Origin: Chitinophagales bacterium
GTDB lineage: Bacteria > Bacteroidota > Bacteroidia > Chitinophagales > UBA2359
Assembly (NCBI GenBank): GCA_020629595.1
Contig: JAHDDA010000052.1
Coordinates: 1-11,793, forward strand
Direction: 5' to 3'
Length of the DNA: 11,793 bases
Shown here: positions 1 to 8,800 of the stretch, piece after piece
Numbering within the stretch: the first letter of the stretch is position 1
Layout of the letters: each line of letters starts with the position of its first letter
The notes under the pieces: generated by a model
The model's input: only the letters and a program-made list of their open reading frames with translations
Databases searched by the model: none
What the model was told of the DNA's origin: nothing
Made by a program: the position numbers and the translations under genes

Positions 1-858
1 GGGCGTATTTTCGATGAGTTTGAACGAGCAAGAGCTTCAACTCGTAGGGTTTTTGGCTTAATGGATGCTCCTTCTACTATTCAAGAACCCGAAAATGCTT
101 TTGTGCCTGAAAAATTAAAAGGTGATATTGCTTTACAGAATGTCTCTTTTGCTTATTCTTCAGACATTCCTATTTTAAAAAATATAGATTTAGACATAAA
201 TGCCAAAACAAGTATTGGAATTGCTGGGCAAACTGGTGCAGGAAAAACCACGCTTATAAAACTGTTTTTACGTTTGTATGATGTAAACGAGGGTGGAATT
301 TTAATTGATGGAAAAAACATAAAAGAATTTAGTCTAAAATCGCTTAGAGAAAATATTGCTTTGGTAAGCCAAGACGTTTATTTATTTCATGGAACGGTGC
401 GAGAAAATATTGCCTATTCAATGCCACATTTATCTGATGAAATGATAATTGATGCTTCTAAAAAAGCAGAATTACATAGTTTTATTATGAGCTTGCCAAA
501 TAAATATGATAGTATTGTTGGCGAACGAGGTATAAAACTTTCGGGTGGACAACGCCAACGTTTGAGTATTGCACGAGCTATTTTAAAAGATGCTCCAATT
601 TTAATTTTAGATGAAGCTACAAGTGCCGTTGATACCGAAACAGAAAAGGCTATTCAGCAAAACTTAAATCAACTTTCCGAAGGGAAAACGGCTATCATTA
701 TTGCTCACCGTTTGTCAACTATAAGAAATGCGAATAAAGTTATTGTATTAGATAACGGAAGGGTTGTCGAGTCGGGCAATCACGATAGTTTAGTTGCCCA
801 AAATGGCATTTATGCTGATTTGTGGCGTATTCAGTTGGGAGAAGCGGTAAATAATTAA
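1..858 (+). CDS. ABC exporter, ATP-binding C-terminal part (5' truncated by window edge)
   Basis: The reading frame is open from the first base, so the gene begins upstream and the ATG at 61 is only an internal Met. Residues before it (FERARASTRRVFGLMD) match the linker joining the last membrane helix to the nucleotide-binding domain in MsbA/ABCB-type exporters. Counting from that Met, the domain has Walker A GQTGAGKT at 56-63, Q-loop Gln104, signature LSGGQ at 160-164, Walker B ending Asp184-Glu185 (catalytic Glu), and H-loop His216 in IIAHRLST. All ATPase residues are intact. It would couple ATP hydrolysis to export of a lipid, drug or peptide across the inner membrane; the substrate cannot be told because the membrane domain lies outside the window. 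The stop codon overlaps the stop of the convergent kinase gene, with no terminator between them. Confidence 0.95.
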   Translation, partial: GRIFDEFERARASTRRVFGLMDAPSTIQEPENAFVPEKLKGDIALQNVSFAYSSDIPILKNIDLDINAKTSIGIAGQTGAGKTTLIKLFLRLYDVNEGGILIDGKNIKEFSLKSLRENIALVSQDVYLFHGTVRENIAYSMPHLSDEMIIDASKKAELHSFIMSLPNKYDSIVGERGIKLSGGQRQRLSIARAILKDAPILILDEATSAVDTETEKAIQQNLNQLSEGKTAIIIAHRLSTIRNANKVIVLDNGRVVESGNHDSLVAQNGIYADLWRIQLGEAVNN

Positions 859-3749
859 TCAATTTCAATAATAGGTAAAATAATTTTTACAATAGTGCCA
901 CTAGGTTGGTTGTCTTTATAAATTACTTTACCAGATTTACCTTGTTCAGCACCAAAAAGTGTAATTCTTTCTTTGGTTAATTGGCTAGCAAGCTGTAAAC
1001 CATCTGTTTTGGGATAATTCTTACTATTTTGTAAACCCACTCCATTATCTATTATTTCAAAAATAAGTTCATCATCATCTATGATAAAGCAGTTTATTAT
1101 AATTTCGCCTTCTCCTTTGGGTTGTATTCCATGCTTTATGGCATTTTCTACATAGGGTTGTAAACTCATACCAGGCATTAGAAAAAATTCACTATCTACT
1201 TCTTCATCAATATTAATTTGATACTTTATTTTATCGCCAAAACGTAGTTTTTCCATTTCACAATATAACTCAATCCTTTCTATTTCATCATAAACTGTAA
1301 CATTTGCCTCCAAAGAAGAATCGAGGTAGAGCCTAATTAGCTGCCCAAATTTAGCAATGTAGTGATTGGTTGTTAATACATCATCTTTTTGAATTAATTC
1401 TTGAATTGCATTTAATACATTAAATATAAAGTGTGGGTTCATTGAAGCTGTTAAGGCTCTTTGTTCTAAAAAAGTGATTCTTTTATTGGTTGCAATTTTT
1501 TCATTGGCAATCTCTTTGTTTCGCTTTATGATAAAATAGGCTGCTAATGCAATTAGTAACATACCTAATAAAAACATAAGCGTAAGAAATAGTCTTGTTT
1601 GATAAAAATTTGGTAAAACTTTAAATTTTATTTTATTAGCGTAAATGTGGTTTATGTTGTCTTTGCTTGCCCTAAATTGAATGGTGTAGTCATTGTGTTT
1701 TAAATTTCTAAGACTTAATTCGCCTTTATCCATTTTTATCCAATCATTATTATTCAGTTTATATTCAAAATATGGCTTTTGTAAAGAGGCAAAATTGAGT
1801 AATGACATTTTAAAAGTAATTTCTTCATTATCTGCCGTTAATTGTATTTTATTCCAATTGTTAATTGTTATACTATCAATACTAATGCTTGTAATTGTAA
1901 AATCTTCTTTTTTTAAGTTGTAATAATTTAGTAGGTCATCTTTTTTTGCCATTGACATTCCGTTTACATTAGCAACAATTACCTTTTCTTTATGCGTATC
2001 ATATTCTACATAGCTAAATTCTTTTTGAATGAAGCCACATTGCTCATTAAAAATTTGTAGATTTTTATAATCGTAATATCCCAGTTCTTTTTGGGTAACA
2101 AACCAAACATTTCCTTCATTGTCGAAAGTAATATCCTTTACGTTTTTACTTTTTAGTTTTTTGTTGTGAGGTAAAGCGTGCCATTGGTCGTTTATTCTTC
2201 CAAACAACCCTTCGTCTGTTGCAAACCAAATGCTATCTGGTGTAAACGCATAAATCTTATTTATTACCGTATTTTGAAATAAGCCATTGAAAAAGTTGGT
2301 AGAGTCTTTTTCGGAATTGTATAGTTTGTTGCTATTAATTGGGGTAAAAATTAATCCAGTTCTAGTTGCTTGCCAAATGTTGTTATTGCCTATGTAAAAG
2401 GGTTCTTTGATATGTGGCTTTAAAATTTTAGGTAAATAAATCTTTTTTTGATTTTCAAATGAATTATCAATAACCGCATATTTACTATAATGTTTGTAAT
2501 GTTCTGTTATCCATACATTTTTTGAATTAAAAGAAGATTTGTTTATCTGTCTTACATCCTTTAAATACAAAGTAATAGGACTTACACTAGGTTTAATAGT
2601 TTTATTAAGGTTTAAAAGATGTTTGCCTCCAATAATATTCTTACCAACTGCTTCTAAGGAGTTAATATTTACTTCTAATTTGTTAACTTTAGGGAAGTTT
2701 AATGGAAAAGTATTGTTATCTTTAAATAAATACATATCATATAAACCGCTTACAAATAATTCATTTGTATATGGTACATAGCATAACTGTTGTATTTCAG
2801 AAGCAGTTATTTGTTTTTTACATTCGTAGTTTAAAATCGAAGAATTATGGATTAAAAAAAGCCCTTTGCCCATTGAAGAAGCCCAGATGTTTCCACAATT
2901 ATCTAACATAAAGTGATTAAAAGTGCTATTTAATTCAGAATGCCCTTTTAGTGGTTCAAAAAAATCTTGATTGTTCAACTTAACATATATACCTTTTTGG
3001 GCAACATTACAAAAAATATTATTATTTTTATCTGTGATGAGGCAATTGATATTGAGTTTTTCAGGAAGACCAGGTTGGTACTTTTCTTTTAGCTCAAAAT
3101 TATGTAAGTGATAAATATTACCTACCGAACCGATAAAGACATTGTTATTGTTAGGTATATGTAATGCGTAAAATCCTGAATCACTGGGATAATTGAATAA
3201 TAGTTTTTCTTTTTTTGTGCGTATATTTACTTCAGTTAAGCCTAACTTGCTATTTACTAGTATTTTATCATCTTTGTAAGGCAAAATTCTTGTTGGTAAA
3301 GCCTTTTTTTGGGTGTACCAATTAGTTGTGTCAGCATTAATTTTATTATAGCAATGCTGTTTAATTATAACATCTTCTTTTAAAAATACATCGTAATTTA
3401 AAGGGAATTTTTCAAACGTCTTTATTTTGGGCTTATGCTGTATTTCAATTAAATTCAATCCTTTTTTGTAACATACAACCAGTAATTCGCCTTTATCAGT
3501 TTCCGAAAGCCATGTAATTCCATTAGACCATAAGCCATCTTCTTTGGTAAAAATTCTTAATTCACTACCATCATACCTACAAAGACCAGCAGAAGTGGCA
3601 ATCCACAAATAGCCAAGTTTGTCTTGGTAAGTACACCAAACTTTTTCACTTGGCAATTGTCCTTCTAGTACTTTTGTAACTTTAGGAGTTTGTGCATTGC
3701 TCTTTAAATTTGCAAGTAATAGAACTATATAAAGTAAACGAAGCCACAT
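855..3749 (-). CDS. Propeller-type sensor histidine kinase, LytS-like (His_kinase/HATPase_c)
   Basis: A 964-residue membrane sensor kinase. Residues 1-20 are a signal peptide (MWLRLLYIVLLLANLKSNAQ). A long periplasmic region with two-component-regulator propeller repeats follows; the first is clear at about 31-72 (YQDKLGYLWIATSAGLCRYDG). A Y_Y_Y domain lies at roughly 615-713, and one transmembrane helix at 720-741. The cytoplasmic part is of the LytS/His_kinase type: MNPHFIFN with phospho-acceptor His773, N-box QPYVENAIKHGI around Asn869, and G-box DNGVGL at 901-906. Unlike hybrid HTCS regulators of Bacteroides it ends after the ATPase domain, with no receiver or AraC domain; the partner regulator is the gene just upstream, 4 bp away. 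The ligand is unknown. The propeller plus Y_Y_Y layout is that of nutrient sensors, but is shared by many unrelated signals. Confidence 0.93.
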   Translation of the reverse strand: MWLRLLYIVLLLANLKSNAQTPKVTKVLEGQLPSEKVWCTYQDKLGYLWIATSAGLCRYDGSELRIFTKEDGLWSNGITWLSETDKGELLVVCYKKGLNLIEIQHKPKIKTFEKFPLNYDVFLKEDVIIKQHCYNKINADTTNWYTQKKALPTRILPYKDDKILVNSKLGLTEVNIRTKKEKLLFNYPSDSGFYALHIPNNNNVFIGSVGNIYHLHNFELKEKYQPGLPEKLNINCLITDKNNNIFCNVAQKGIYVKLNNQDFFEPLKGHSELNSTFNHFMLDNCGNIWASSMGKGLFLIHNSSILNYECKKQITASEIQQLCYVPYTNELFVSGLYDMYLFKDNNTFPLNFPKVNKLEVNINSLEAVGKNIIGGKHLLNLNKTIKPSVSPITLYLKDVRQINKSSFNSKNVWITEHYKHYSKYAVIDNSFENQKKIYLPKILKPHIKEPFYIGNNNIWQATRTGLIFTPINSNKLYNSEKDSTNFFNGLFQNTVINKIYAFTPDSIWFATDEGLFGRINDQWHALPHNKKLKSKNVKDITFDNEGNVWFVTQKELGYYDYKNLQIFNEQCGFIQKEFSYVEYDTHKEKVIVANVNGMSMAKKDDLLNYYNLKKEDFTITSISIDSITINNWNKIQLTADNEEITFKMSLLNFASLQKPYFEYKLNNNDWIKMDKGELSLRNLKHNDYTIQFRASKDNINHIYANKIKFKVLPNFYQTRLFLTLMFLLGMLLIALAAYFIIKRNKEIANEKIATNKRITFLEQRALTASMNPHFIFNVLNAIQELIQKDDVLTTNHYIAKFGQLIRLYLDSSLEANVTVYDEIERIELYCEMEKLRFGDKIKYQINIDEEVDSEFFLMPGMSLQPYVENAIKHGIQPKGEGEIIINCFIIDDDELIFEIIDNGVGLQNSKNYPKTDGLQLASQLTKERITLFGAEQGKSGKVIYKDNQPSGTIVKIILPIIEID

Positions 3750-3753
3750 AATT

Positions 3754-4524
3754 TTATAAGCTATTTAGTACAGCTTTTAAACGGCGGCGAGCTATTGGTA
3801 GTTCTGCGTCATTCTTTAATATTACGTAGTGTTGTTCTTTTTTTGTTGTACCTTTTACATACTGTTTGTTTACCAAAAATGATTTGTGAATTCTTACAAA
3901 AAGTTTTTCATCCAAAATTTCCTCATACACTTTAAGGGTTTTAGCTGCCACATAACTCTTTCCTAACTTTGTATGAATAGTTACATAGTTGGCATCACCA
4001 GAAATATATAAAATATCGCTTACCTTAACTTTTTTCATTAAGTCTTTTTGGGGAATCATTATTTCATTGGGGGCATCTTTGCTTGATAAATTGTTTTTTA
4101 ATAATGAAAGTGCGGTTCTATTAATTTCAACCGTTAAACCTTTATTTTTCATCTTGTGAAATAAGTCATACATTCTATCTATGGTAGCTGAAAATTCTAT
4201 TGGATCAATGGGTTTGAGTAGATAGTCAAAAGCACTCGCTTTCACAGCTCTAATTCCATATTGAGAGTGTGCAGTTACAAATACCAAAAAAGAATAAAAG
4301 TTAGGTAATTCATTAAGTACTTCAAATCCATTAATAATAGGCATCTGAATATCTAAAAACAAAATATCAGGCTTATGTTGTTTTACTAATTTTATACCTT
4401 CAACAGGATTAGTTGTACTTGCTATTAATTCAACCTTAGTGGAACAAAATTGATTAATATTGTAAGTCAAATTATTTATTGCCTTTTCTTCATCATCAAT
4501 AATTATTGCGGATAGTTTTATCAT
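3754..4524 (-). CDS. LytTR-family response regulator
   Basis: A 256-residue DNA-binding response regulator, first gene of the two-gene operon with the sensor kinase. The receiver domain (about 4-125) has acidic pocket Asp10-Asp11, phospho-acceptor Asp58 in LFLDIQMP, Thr84 in FVTAHS, and Lys104 in YLLKPID, all intact. A LytTR domain fills 155-256, with the typical stretches KKVKVSDILYISGDANYVTI and FVRIHKSFLVNKQYV. LytTR proteins bind paired direct repeats as dimers. A LytTR-like repeat lies about 260-290 bp upstream on the same strand, suggesting autoregulation. The ATG at 4524 places the first beta strand (LSAIIIDDE) directly at the N-terminus, as expected. A perfect -7-type box lies only 4 bp from the start and would make the mRNA nearly leaderless; no convincing -33 element accompanies it. 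Confidence 0.94.
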   Translation of the reverse strand: MIKLSAIIIDDEEKAINNLTYNINQFCSTKVELIASTTNPVEGIKLVKQHKPDILFLDIQMPIINGFEVLNELPNFYSFLVFVTAHSQYGIRAVKASAFDYLLKPIDPIEFSATIDRMYDLFHKMKNKGLTVEINRTALSLLKNNLSSKDAPNEIMIPQKDLMKKVKVSDILYISGDANYVTIHTKLGKSYVAAKTLKVYEEILDEKLFVRIHKSFLVNKQYVKGTTKKEQHYVILKNDAELPIARRRLKAVLNSL

Positions 4525-4589
4525 ATTTCAAAAATAAAACATTATCCATAACTTTGATGTTTTTATTATCGGGATTTTTGGCAATGAAG

Positions 4590-4740
4590 GAAAGAAAAAG
4601 GAACACACTTCAACACAAAGTAACAATTAAAGGAATAAAGTTAAATGCCTTTAAAGAATGGTTTATCTTAAATACTTAACAGTATGAAGTGTGTCCTTAA
4701 AAGCTTAGGGACTTTAATTGGATAACATAAATCAATAACT
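4590..4740 (-). ncRNA. Candidate small RNA or structured leader/attenuator
   Basis: On the minus strand, 4698-4685 (AAGGACACACTTCA) is complementary to 4612-4598 (TGAAGTGTGTTCCTT) with one bulged base. The stem is followed by TTTTTCTTT (4599-4591), as in an intrinsic terminator. Inside are a 5-bp stem (4673-4677 with 4618-4622) and a 7-bp hairpin (TTAAAGG 4627-4633 with CCTTTAA 4648-4654), so the large loop is itself structured. A promoter candidate lies just upstream at 4745-4777, giving a transcript of about 150 nt with no ORF. It may be a free small RNA, an attenuator in the leader of the regulator-kinase operon, or a chance fold. On the plus strand the stem is not followed by T residues, which favours the minus strand. 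Confidence 0.35.
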
Positions 4741-4744
4741 TATT

Positions 4745-4777
4745 CAAAGGTAGAATTTTTAGGTGTTATACCATAAA
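4745..4777 (-). promoter_or_regulatory. Predicted Bacteroidota-type promoter (minus strand)
   Basis: The minus strand reads TACCTTTG at 4752-4745, a perfect match to the -7 consensus TAnnTTTG. It is preceded after 19 bp by TTTATG(G) at 4777-4771, a partial match to the -33 element TTTG. Transcription would start near 4740 and give the regulator gene a leader of about 215 nt containing the hairpin at 4598-4698. The LytTR-like direct repeat ends 5 bp upstream of this promoter. Confidence 0.4.
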
Positions 4778-4781
4778 TTAC

Positions 4782-4814
4782 TTTATTTAACGGTTGCTTT
4801 ATTTATTTAACGGT
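4782..4814 (-). promoter_or_regulatory. Putative LytTR operator: 13-bp direct repeat
   Basis: The 13-mer tttatttaacggt occurs at 4782-4794 and again at 4802-4814, a 20-bp period or about two helical turns. On the minus strand each copy contains ACCGTTAAA, which fits eight of nine positions of the published LytTR-family half-site [TA][AC][CA]GTTN[AG][TG]. Those half-sites are normally arranged as direct repeats separated by about 12 bp; here the spacing is 11. It sits directly upstream of the predicted minus-strand promoter, a position suited to activation of the regulator's own operon. It is also 105-137 bp upstream of pdxJ. Confidence 0.4.
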
Positions 4815-4918
4815 ATCTTTTGCTTAGAAAAAACTTCTATCTCAAATATATGAAAATTATTTTAATAAAATAAAAATTTATTTGTTTGGGGGGATTTAAA
4901 ATCAAAGAATAGAAATTT

Positions 4919-5632
4919 ATGTCAGTAAAACTTTCAGTAAATATTAATAAAGTAGCTTGGCTACGTAATGCTCGTGGGGGGAATGTTCCTAATCTTATTC
5001 AAGTAGCAAAAGACTGTGAAAGGTTTGGTGCTGATGGAATTACCATTCATCCTCGTCCCGATGAAAGACACATCAAATATCAGGATGTTTATGATTTAAA
5101 AAATCATATTACTACTGAATTTAATATTGAAGGCTATCCAAATGAAAAGTTTTTGAAACTGGTTGAAGCTGTAAAACCTGAGCAATGTACATTGGTGCCA
5201 GACCCACCTAATGTATTAACCTCAAACGCAGGATGGAACACAATTAACAATGAAATATTTTTAAAAGAAGTAATTGATAGATTGCACAAAGCTGGTTGCA
5301 GAGTTTCTTTGTTTATGGAAAATAACCTTGATTTTATAAACAAAGCAAAAGAAATTAATGCCGATAGAATAGAGTTATACACCGGACCTTATGCTGAAAA
5401 TTATAATGAGAATAAAGAAAATGCAATTTTTGATTATATTAAATCAGCAGAGTATGCGTTTAAAATAGGTTTAAGTGTAAACGCAGGACACGATTTAGAT
5501 TTGAACAACCTAGCCTATTTTAGTGAAAAAATTCCATATTTACAAGAAGTTTCTATTGGACACGCACTCATTAGTGATGCACTTTACTATGGATTAGAAA
5601 ACACTATTCAGTTGTATAAAAGACAGTTATGA
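4919..5632 (+). CDS. pdxJ: Pyridoxine 5'-phosphate synthase
   Basis: A 237-residue cytoplasmic TIM-barrel enzyme that condenses 3-amino-2-oxopropyl phosphate with 1-deoxy-xylulose 5-phosphate to make pyridoxine 5'-phosphate, the ring-closing step of DXP-dependent vitamin B6 synthesis. Family signatures are VNINKVAWLRNARGG at 7-21, GADGITIHPRPDERHI at 37-52 (catalytic His44, with Arg46 and His51 of the phosphate site), Glu71 in NIEGYP, LVPDPP at 92-97, SVNAGHDL at 186-193 with His191, and SIGHALI at 212-218. These align with His45, Glu72 and His193 of the E. coli enzyme. Length is normal and nothing is truncated. The ATG at 4919 gives the expected short N-terminus. It stands alone here: the next gene, susC, is 267 bp away, and no pdxA is in the window. 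Confidence 0.97.
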   Translation: MSVKLSVNINKVAWLRNARGGNVPNLIQVAKDCERFGADGITIHPRPDERHIKYQDVYDLKNHITTEFNIEGYPNEKFLKLVEAVKPEQCTLVPDPPNVLTSNAGWNTINNEIFLKEVIDRLHKAGCRVSLFMENNLDFINKAKEINADRIELYTGPYAENYNENKENAIFDYIKSAEYAFKIGLSVNAGHDLDLNNLAYFSEKIPYLQEVSIGHALISDALYYGLENTIQLYKRQL

Positions 5633-5794
5633 TAAAGAAATTGTCAAATTTTAGTTAACATTGATTCAACAAAGTCAAGTATTCCTCTTTATAAATTATC
5701 ATCTTATATTTCAATTAAGAAAGTAATAATAGTCAATAGATAGTCCTTAAAAAGCAGAATATTAATTGGCACAAGCATTGATTATAAAGCATTG

Positions 5795-5831
5795 TTATTT
5801 CTCTCAACATTGTAATTGTTGAAAGAAATAA
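5795..5831. repeat. Inverted repeat upstream of the susC promoter
   Basis: A 15-bp stem, 5795-5809 paired with 5817-5831, has one C/A mismatch and a 7-base loop (TTGTAAT). Its core is CTCAACA-N7-TGTTGAA. It abuts the predicted -33 element of susC, so it could be an operator for a dimeric regulator. A T8 run occurs 12 bp further on, too far from the stem for a classical terminator. Confidence 0.5.
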
Positions 5832-5862
5832 TTGGCTGTTAAGTTTTTTTTAAATATTTTAG
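5832..5862 (+). promoter_or_regulatory. Predicted susC promoter
   Basis: TTG at 5832-5834 and TATTTTAG at 5855-5862 are 20 bp apart. The latter matches five of the six fixed positions of TAnnTTTG. The predicted start would be near 5868, leaving a leader of about 30 nt before the ATG at 5900. Spacing fits Bacteroidota promoters; the -33 match is minimal. Confidence 0.4.
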
Positions 5863-5899
5863 CAGTTTAAATTAATATTTCTTTAACAAAAAAAGTGCT

Positions 5900-8800
5900 A
5901 TGAAAAAACTGTACTTACTACTGTTATTGATGTGCGTAACCTGCATATCATTACAGGCACAACGTGCTGTTTCTGGAACGGTTATCGATGAAGATGGCGA
6001 GCCATTAATAGGGGTAAACGTTGTAGCAAAGGGTTCAACAATAGGAACCATTACTGATTTTGATGGGAATTACTCCCTAGATGTTCCAGATGGAACAGAA
6101 CAACTTACATTCAGCTACATTGGCTATTTAGTTCAAATTTTAGATTTAGGTGCATCAAATGTGATTGATGTAACACTTAAAGAAGATGTTGTAGGAATGG
6201 ATGAGGTTGTAGTAACTGCTTTGGGTATTGCCAGAGAGAAAAAAGCCTTAGGTTATGCAACACAAAAAGTAGAAGTTGATGATGTAACAAATGCACGTGA
6301 GCAAAACCTAGTTAGTGCTTTAGCTTCTAAATCTGCAGGTGTTCAGGTAACTCAATCTTCTGGTTCGCCAGGTGGTGGTGCTTCTATTAAGATTAGAGGT
6401 AATTCATCACTTAGTTCAGGATCTCCTTTATTTGTTGTTGATGGTGTTATTTTAGATAACTCAACTTTCTCAACAGAAGGAACAACAGCAGGGGTTGCTT
6501 ATTCAAACCGTATGATTGATATTAACCCTAACGATATTGAAGACATTAACATATTGAAAGGTCCTACAGCAGTAGCATTGTACGGAACACAGGCTTCGGA
6601 AGGTGCAGTAGTTATTACTACAAAAAGTGGAAAAGGCGGAAAAGGTAAAAAAAGAGGATTAAATGTAACATACTCTGGTGCTGTTACTTTTGACCAAGTG
6701 AACAAAATGCCTGAGCTAAACGATATGTATGGACAAGGTTCTGGTGGAAATTATCAAGGACCATCAACTGGGCAGGGTAGTTCTTGGGGACCATTGTTAT
6801 CTGATTTACGCTTTGTACAAGAAGGAGCAACAGATGCTGATGGAAACGCTATTGATTATAATCCAATTACTGGAGACAGATTAATTGTACACAAAGATGA
6901 TCCTAATGCTAGTTCAACAGTTATTCCAGTAATTAACAATGTTGATGATTTTTACCAAACAGGAGTAGGAAATGAACATCACATTAGTTTATCAGGTAGT
7001 TCTGATAAAGCAAGCTATTACTTAGGTATTGGACGTTCAAATAAAAATGGTATTGTACCTTTAAGTAACTTCGCAAGAAACACTATTAAAGTAAAAGGTG
7101 ATGCATCTTTATCTGATAAAGTGAAAGTATTTAGTTCTGTAAATTATACTCAATCTGGAGGTCGTAGAGTTCAACAAGGTTCTAACCTATCGGGTGTAAT
7201 GTTAGGTTTATTACGTACACCACCTAGTTTCGATAACACAAATGGTGAAACAGATGTAGAATCAACAGAAGCATACTTAAACGCAGATGGCTCGCAACGT
7301 AATTATCGTGGAGGAAGTGGATATGATAATCCATTTTGGACAATTAACCAAAACCCATTTACTGATGATGTAAATCGTGTGTTTGGTAATGTAGGAACAA
7401 GCATTGATCCGTTAAATTTCGTAAACATTACTTATCGTGCAGGGTTTGATATTTACTCAGATCGTCGTCAACAAATATTTGCTATTGGTTCTCGTTCTTA
7501 TCCAGGAGGTAGAATAGTTGAAGATGCTTATTTCTTTAAAAAATACACTAGTGACCTTTTAGTTACATTAAGCCAAAAATTTACTGATGATTTAGGAGGT
7601 TCATTACTTTTAGGACACAGTTACCAAAATAATTATGTGAACAACTTATTTCAAACTGGAGATGATTTAATTGTGCCTGATTTTTATAATATGGTAAATG
7701 TTGCAACTATAAACCAAGCAGAGTCTGGTGATTTTACTGGACGTGATGAGTTAAGTGGTATTTTTGCACAGTTAAAATTAGATTTTGCTCGTACAGTTTA
7801 CTTAGATGCAAGTATTCGTAGAGATGCTTCATCAACATTTGGTGATAGAAAACCATATTTCTGGTATCCAGCCGCAAGTTTATCATTTGTATTTACTGAG
7901 CCTTTAGGTTTAACAGATAACAAATACCTTTCTTTTGGTAAATTACGTTTATCTTATGCAGATGTAGGTATTCCTCCAGGAAGATATGCAACAAGCAATG
8001 GTTATGTAACTTCAAGCTTTGGTGGTGGTTACTTAGGTACATTAGGTTTCCCATTCTTAGGAACTCCAGGATATACAGTATCAACATCAATTGGTAACCC
8101 AGCTGTAGAGCCAGAACGTCAAGCTTCTTTTGAAGTTGGAACTGATTTACGTTTCTTCAATGGACGCTTAACAGCAGATATGGCTTATTATGTTCAAAAA
8201 TCAAGAAAAGTATTATTATACGTACCAACAGCACCAGCTAGTGGTTCAGCAGAATTTTATCAAAATGCTGCAACAGTTCAAAATAAAGGATTTGAGTTAG
8301 TATTAACAGGTACGCCTGTAAAAACAAAAAACTTTGAGTGGTATTCAGAAGTAAACTTTTCAAGAAATAGAAACTTAGTAACTGCTTTAGCAGATGGTGT
8401 TGAATCTATTGGATTATCTGGTTTTACTGGTATTCAATCTAGAGCTGTTGCTGGTTATGCTTTCGGTACTATTTTCGGAGGTCAGTGGTTACGTGATGAT
8501 GCAGGCAACTTAGTAATTGAAAATAATCCACAAAGTTCTAATTTCGGTTATCCAATATTAGATCCAGAAGAAGGCGTATTAGGAGATCCAAACCCAGATT
8601 GGAATATGGGTATTCGTAACACATTCTCTGCTTTTGGAGTTTCATTATCAGCTTTATTAGATATTAAAAAAGGTGGTGACATGTGGAATGGTACAAAAGG
8701 TGCTTTAACTTTCTTTGGTGCTAGTGCTTTAACTGAAAATCGTGGTGAAATTATTGTATTCGATGGTGTAGCTGGTACTTTAGGCGATACTAATGACGAT

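Larger units (their letters stand above)
4525..4918. other. Divergent intergenic regulatory region (394 bp)
   Basis: This gap separates the minus-strand regulator gene from plus-strand pdxJ and must hold promoters for both. It contains no ORF of note. From low to high coordinates it holds a -7-like box on the minus strand (4529-4536), one on the plus strand (TAACTTTG, 4549-4556), a long hairpin (4598-4698), a minus-strand promoter candidate (4745-4777), a 13-bp direct repeat (4782-4814), and an isolated run of six G (4888-4893) in an otherwise AT-rich pdxJ leader. No clear promoter was found close to pdxJ. TAnnTTTG matches arise by chance in such AT-rich DNA, so only the box with supporting context is listed separately. 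Confidence 0.6.
5633..5899. other. pdxJ-susC spacer (267 bp) with no gene
   Basis: No ORF or clear intrinsic terminator for pdxJ was found. The first 130 bp are AT-rich without visible structure. The rest holds a direct repeat aagcattg (5773-5780 and 5787-5794), a long dyad (5795-5831), a promoter-like pair (5832-5862) and the A-rich susC leader. Confidence 0.6.

Noticed and set aside
1693..2781. Two plus-strand ORFs of 76-80 codons (1693-1923 and 2539-2781) antisense to the sensor kinase
   Set aside because: They lie wholly inside a well-supported kinase gene on the other strand, and their composition looks like antisense translation of AT-rich coding DNA. No recognisable domain.
4529..4536. 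Perfect -7-type box (TATTTTTG, minus strand) 4 bp before the regulator start codon
   Set aside because: No -33 partner is found at the right distance, and such boxes are expected by chance in this composition. A near-leaderless start is possible but not supported.
4549..4556. Plus-strand TAACTTTG as pdxJ promoter
   Set aside because: The box is perfect but about 360 bp from pdxJ, and its -33 partner is only TTTC. Too weak to list.
5134..5382. Minus-strand ORF of 82 codons inside pdxJ
   Set aside because: It is a shadow of a conserved enzyme gene with no motif of its own.
5763..5836. Direct repeat TAATTGGC (5763-5770, 5829-5836) flanking the dyad, as a target-site duplication
   Set aside because: The 58 bp between are too short for a known element and show no terminal inverted repeats at these ends; the second copy overlaps the predicted -33 element.
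6499..8090. Minus-strand ORFs of 65-68 codons (6499-6705, 7893-8090) inside susC
   Set aside because: They are antisense to the conserved plug and barrel of the receptor and show no domain or supporting promoter.
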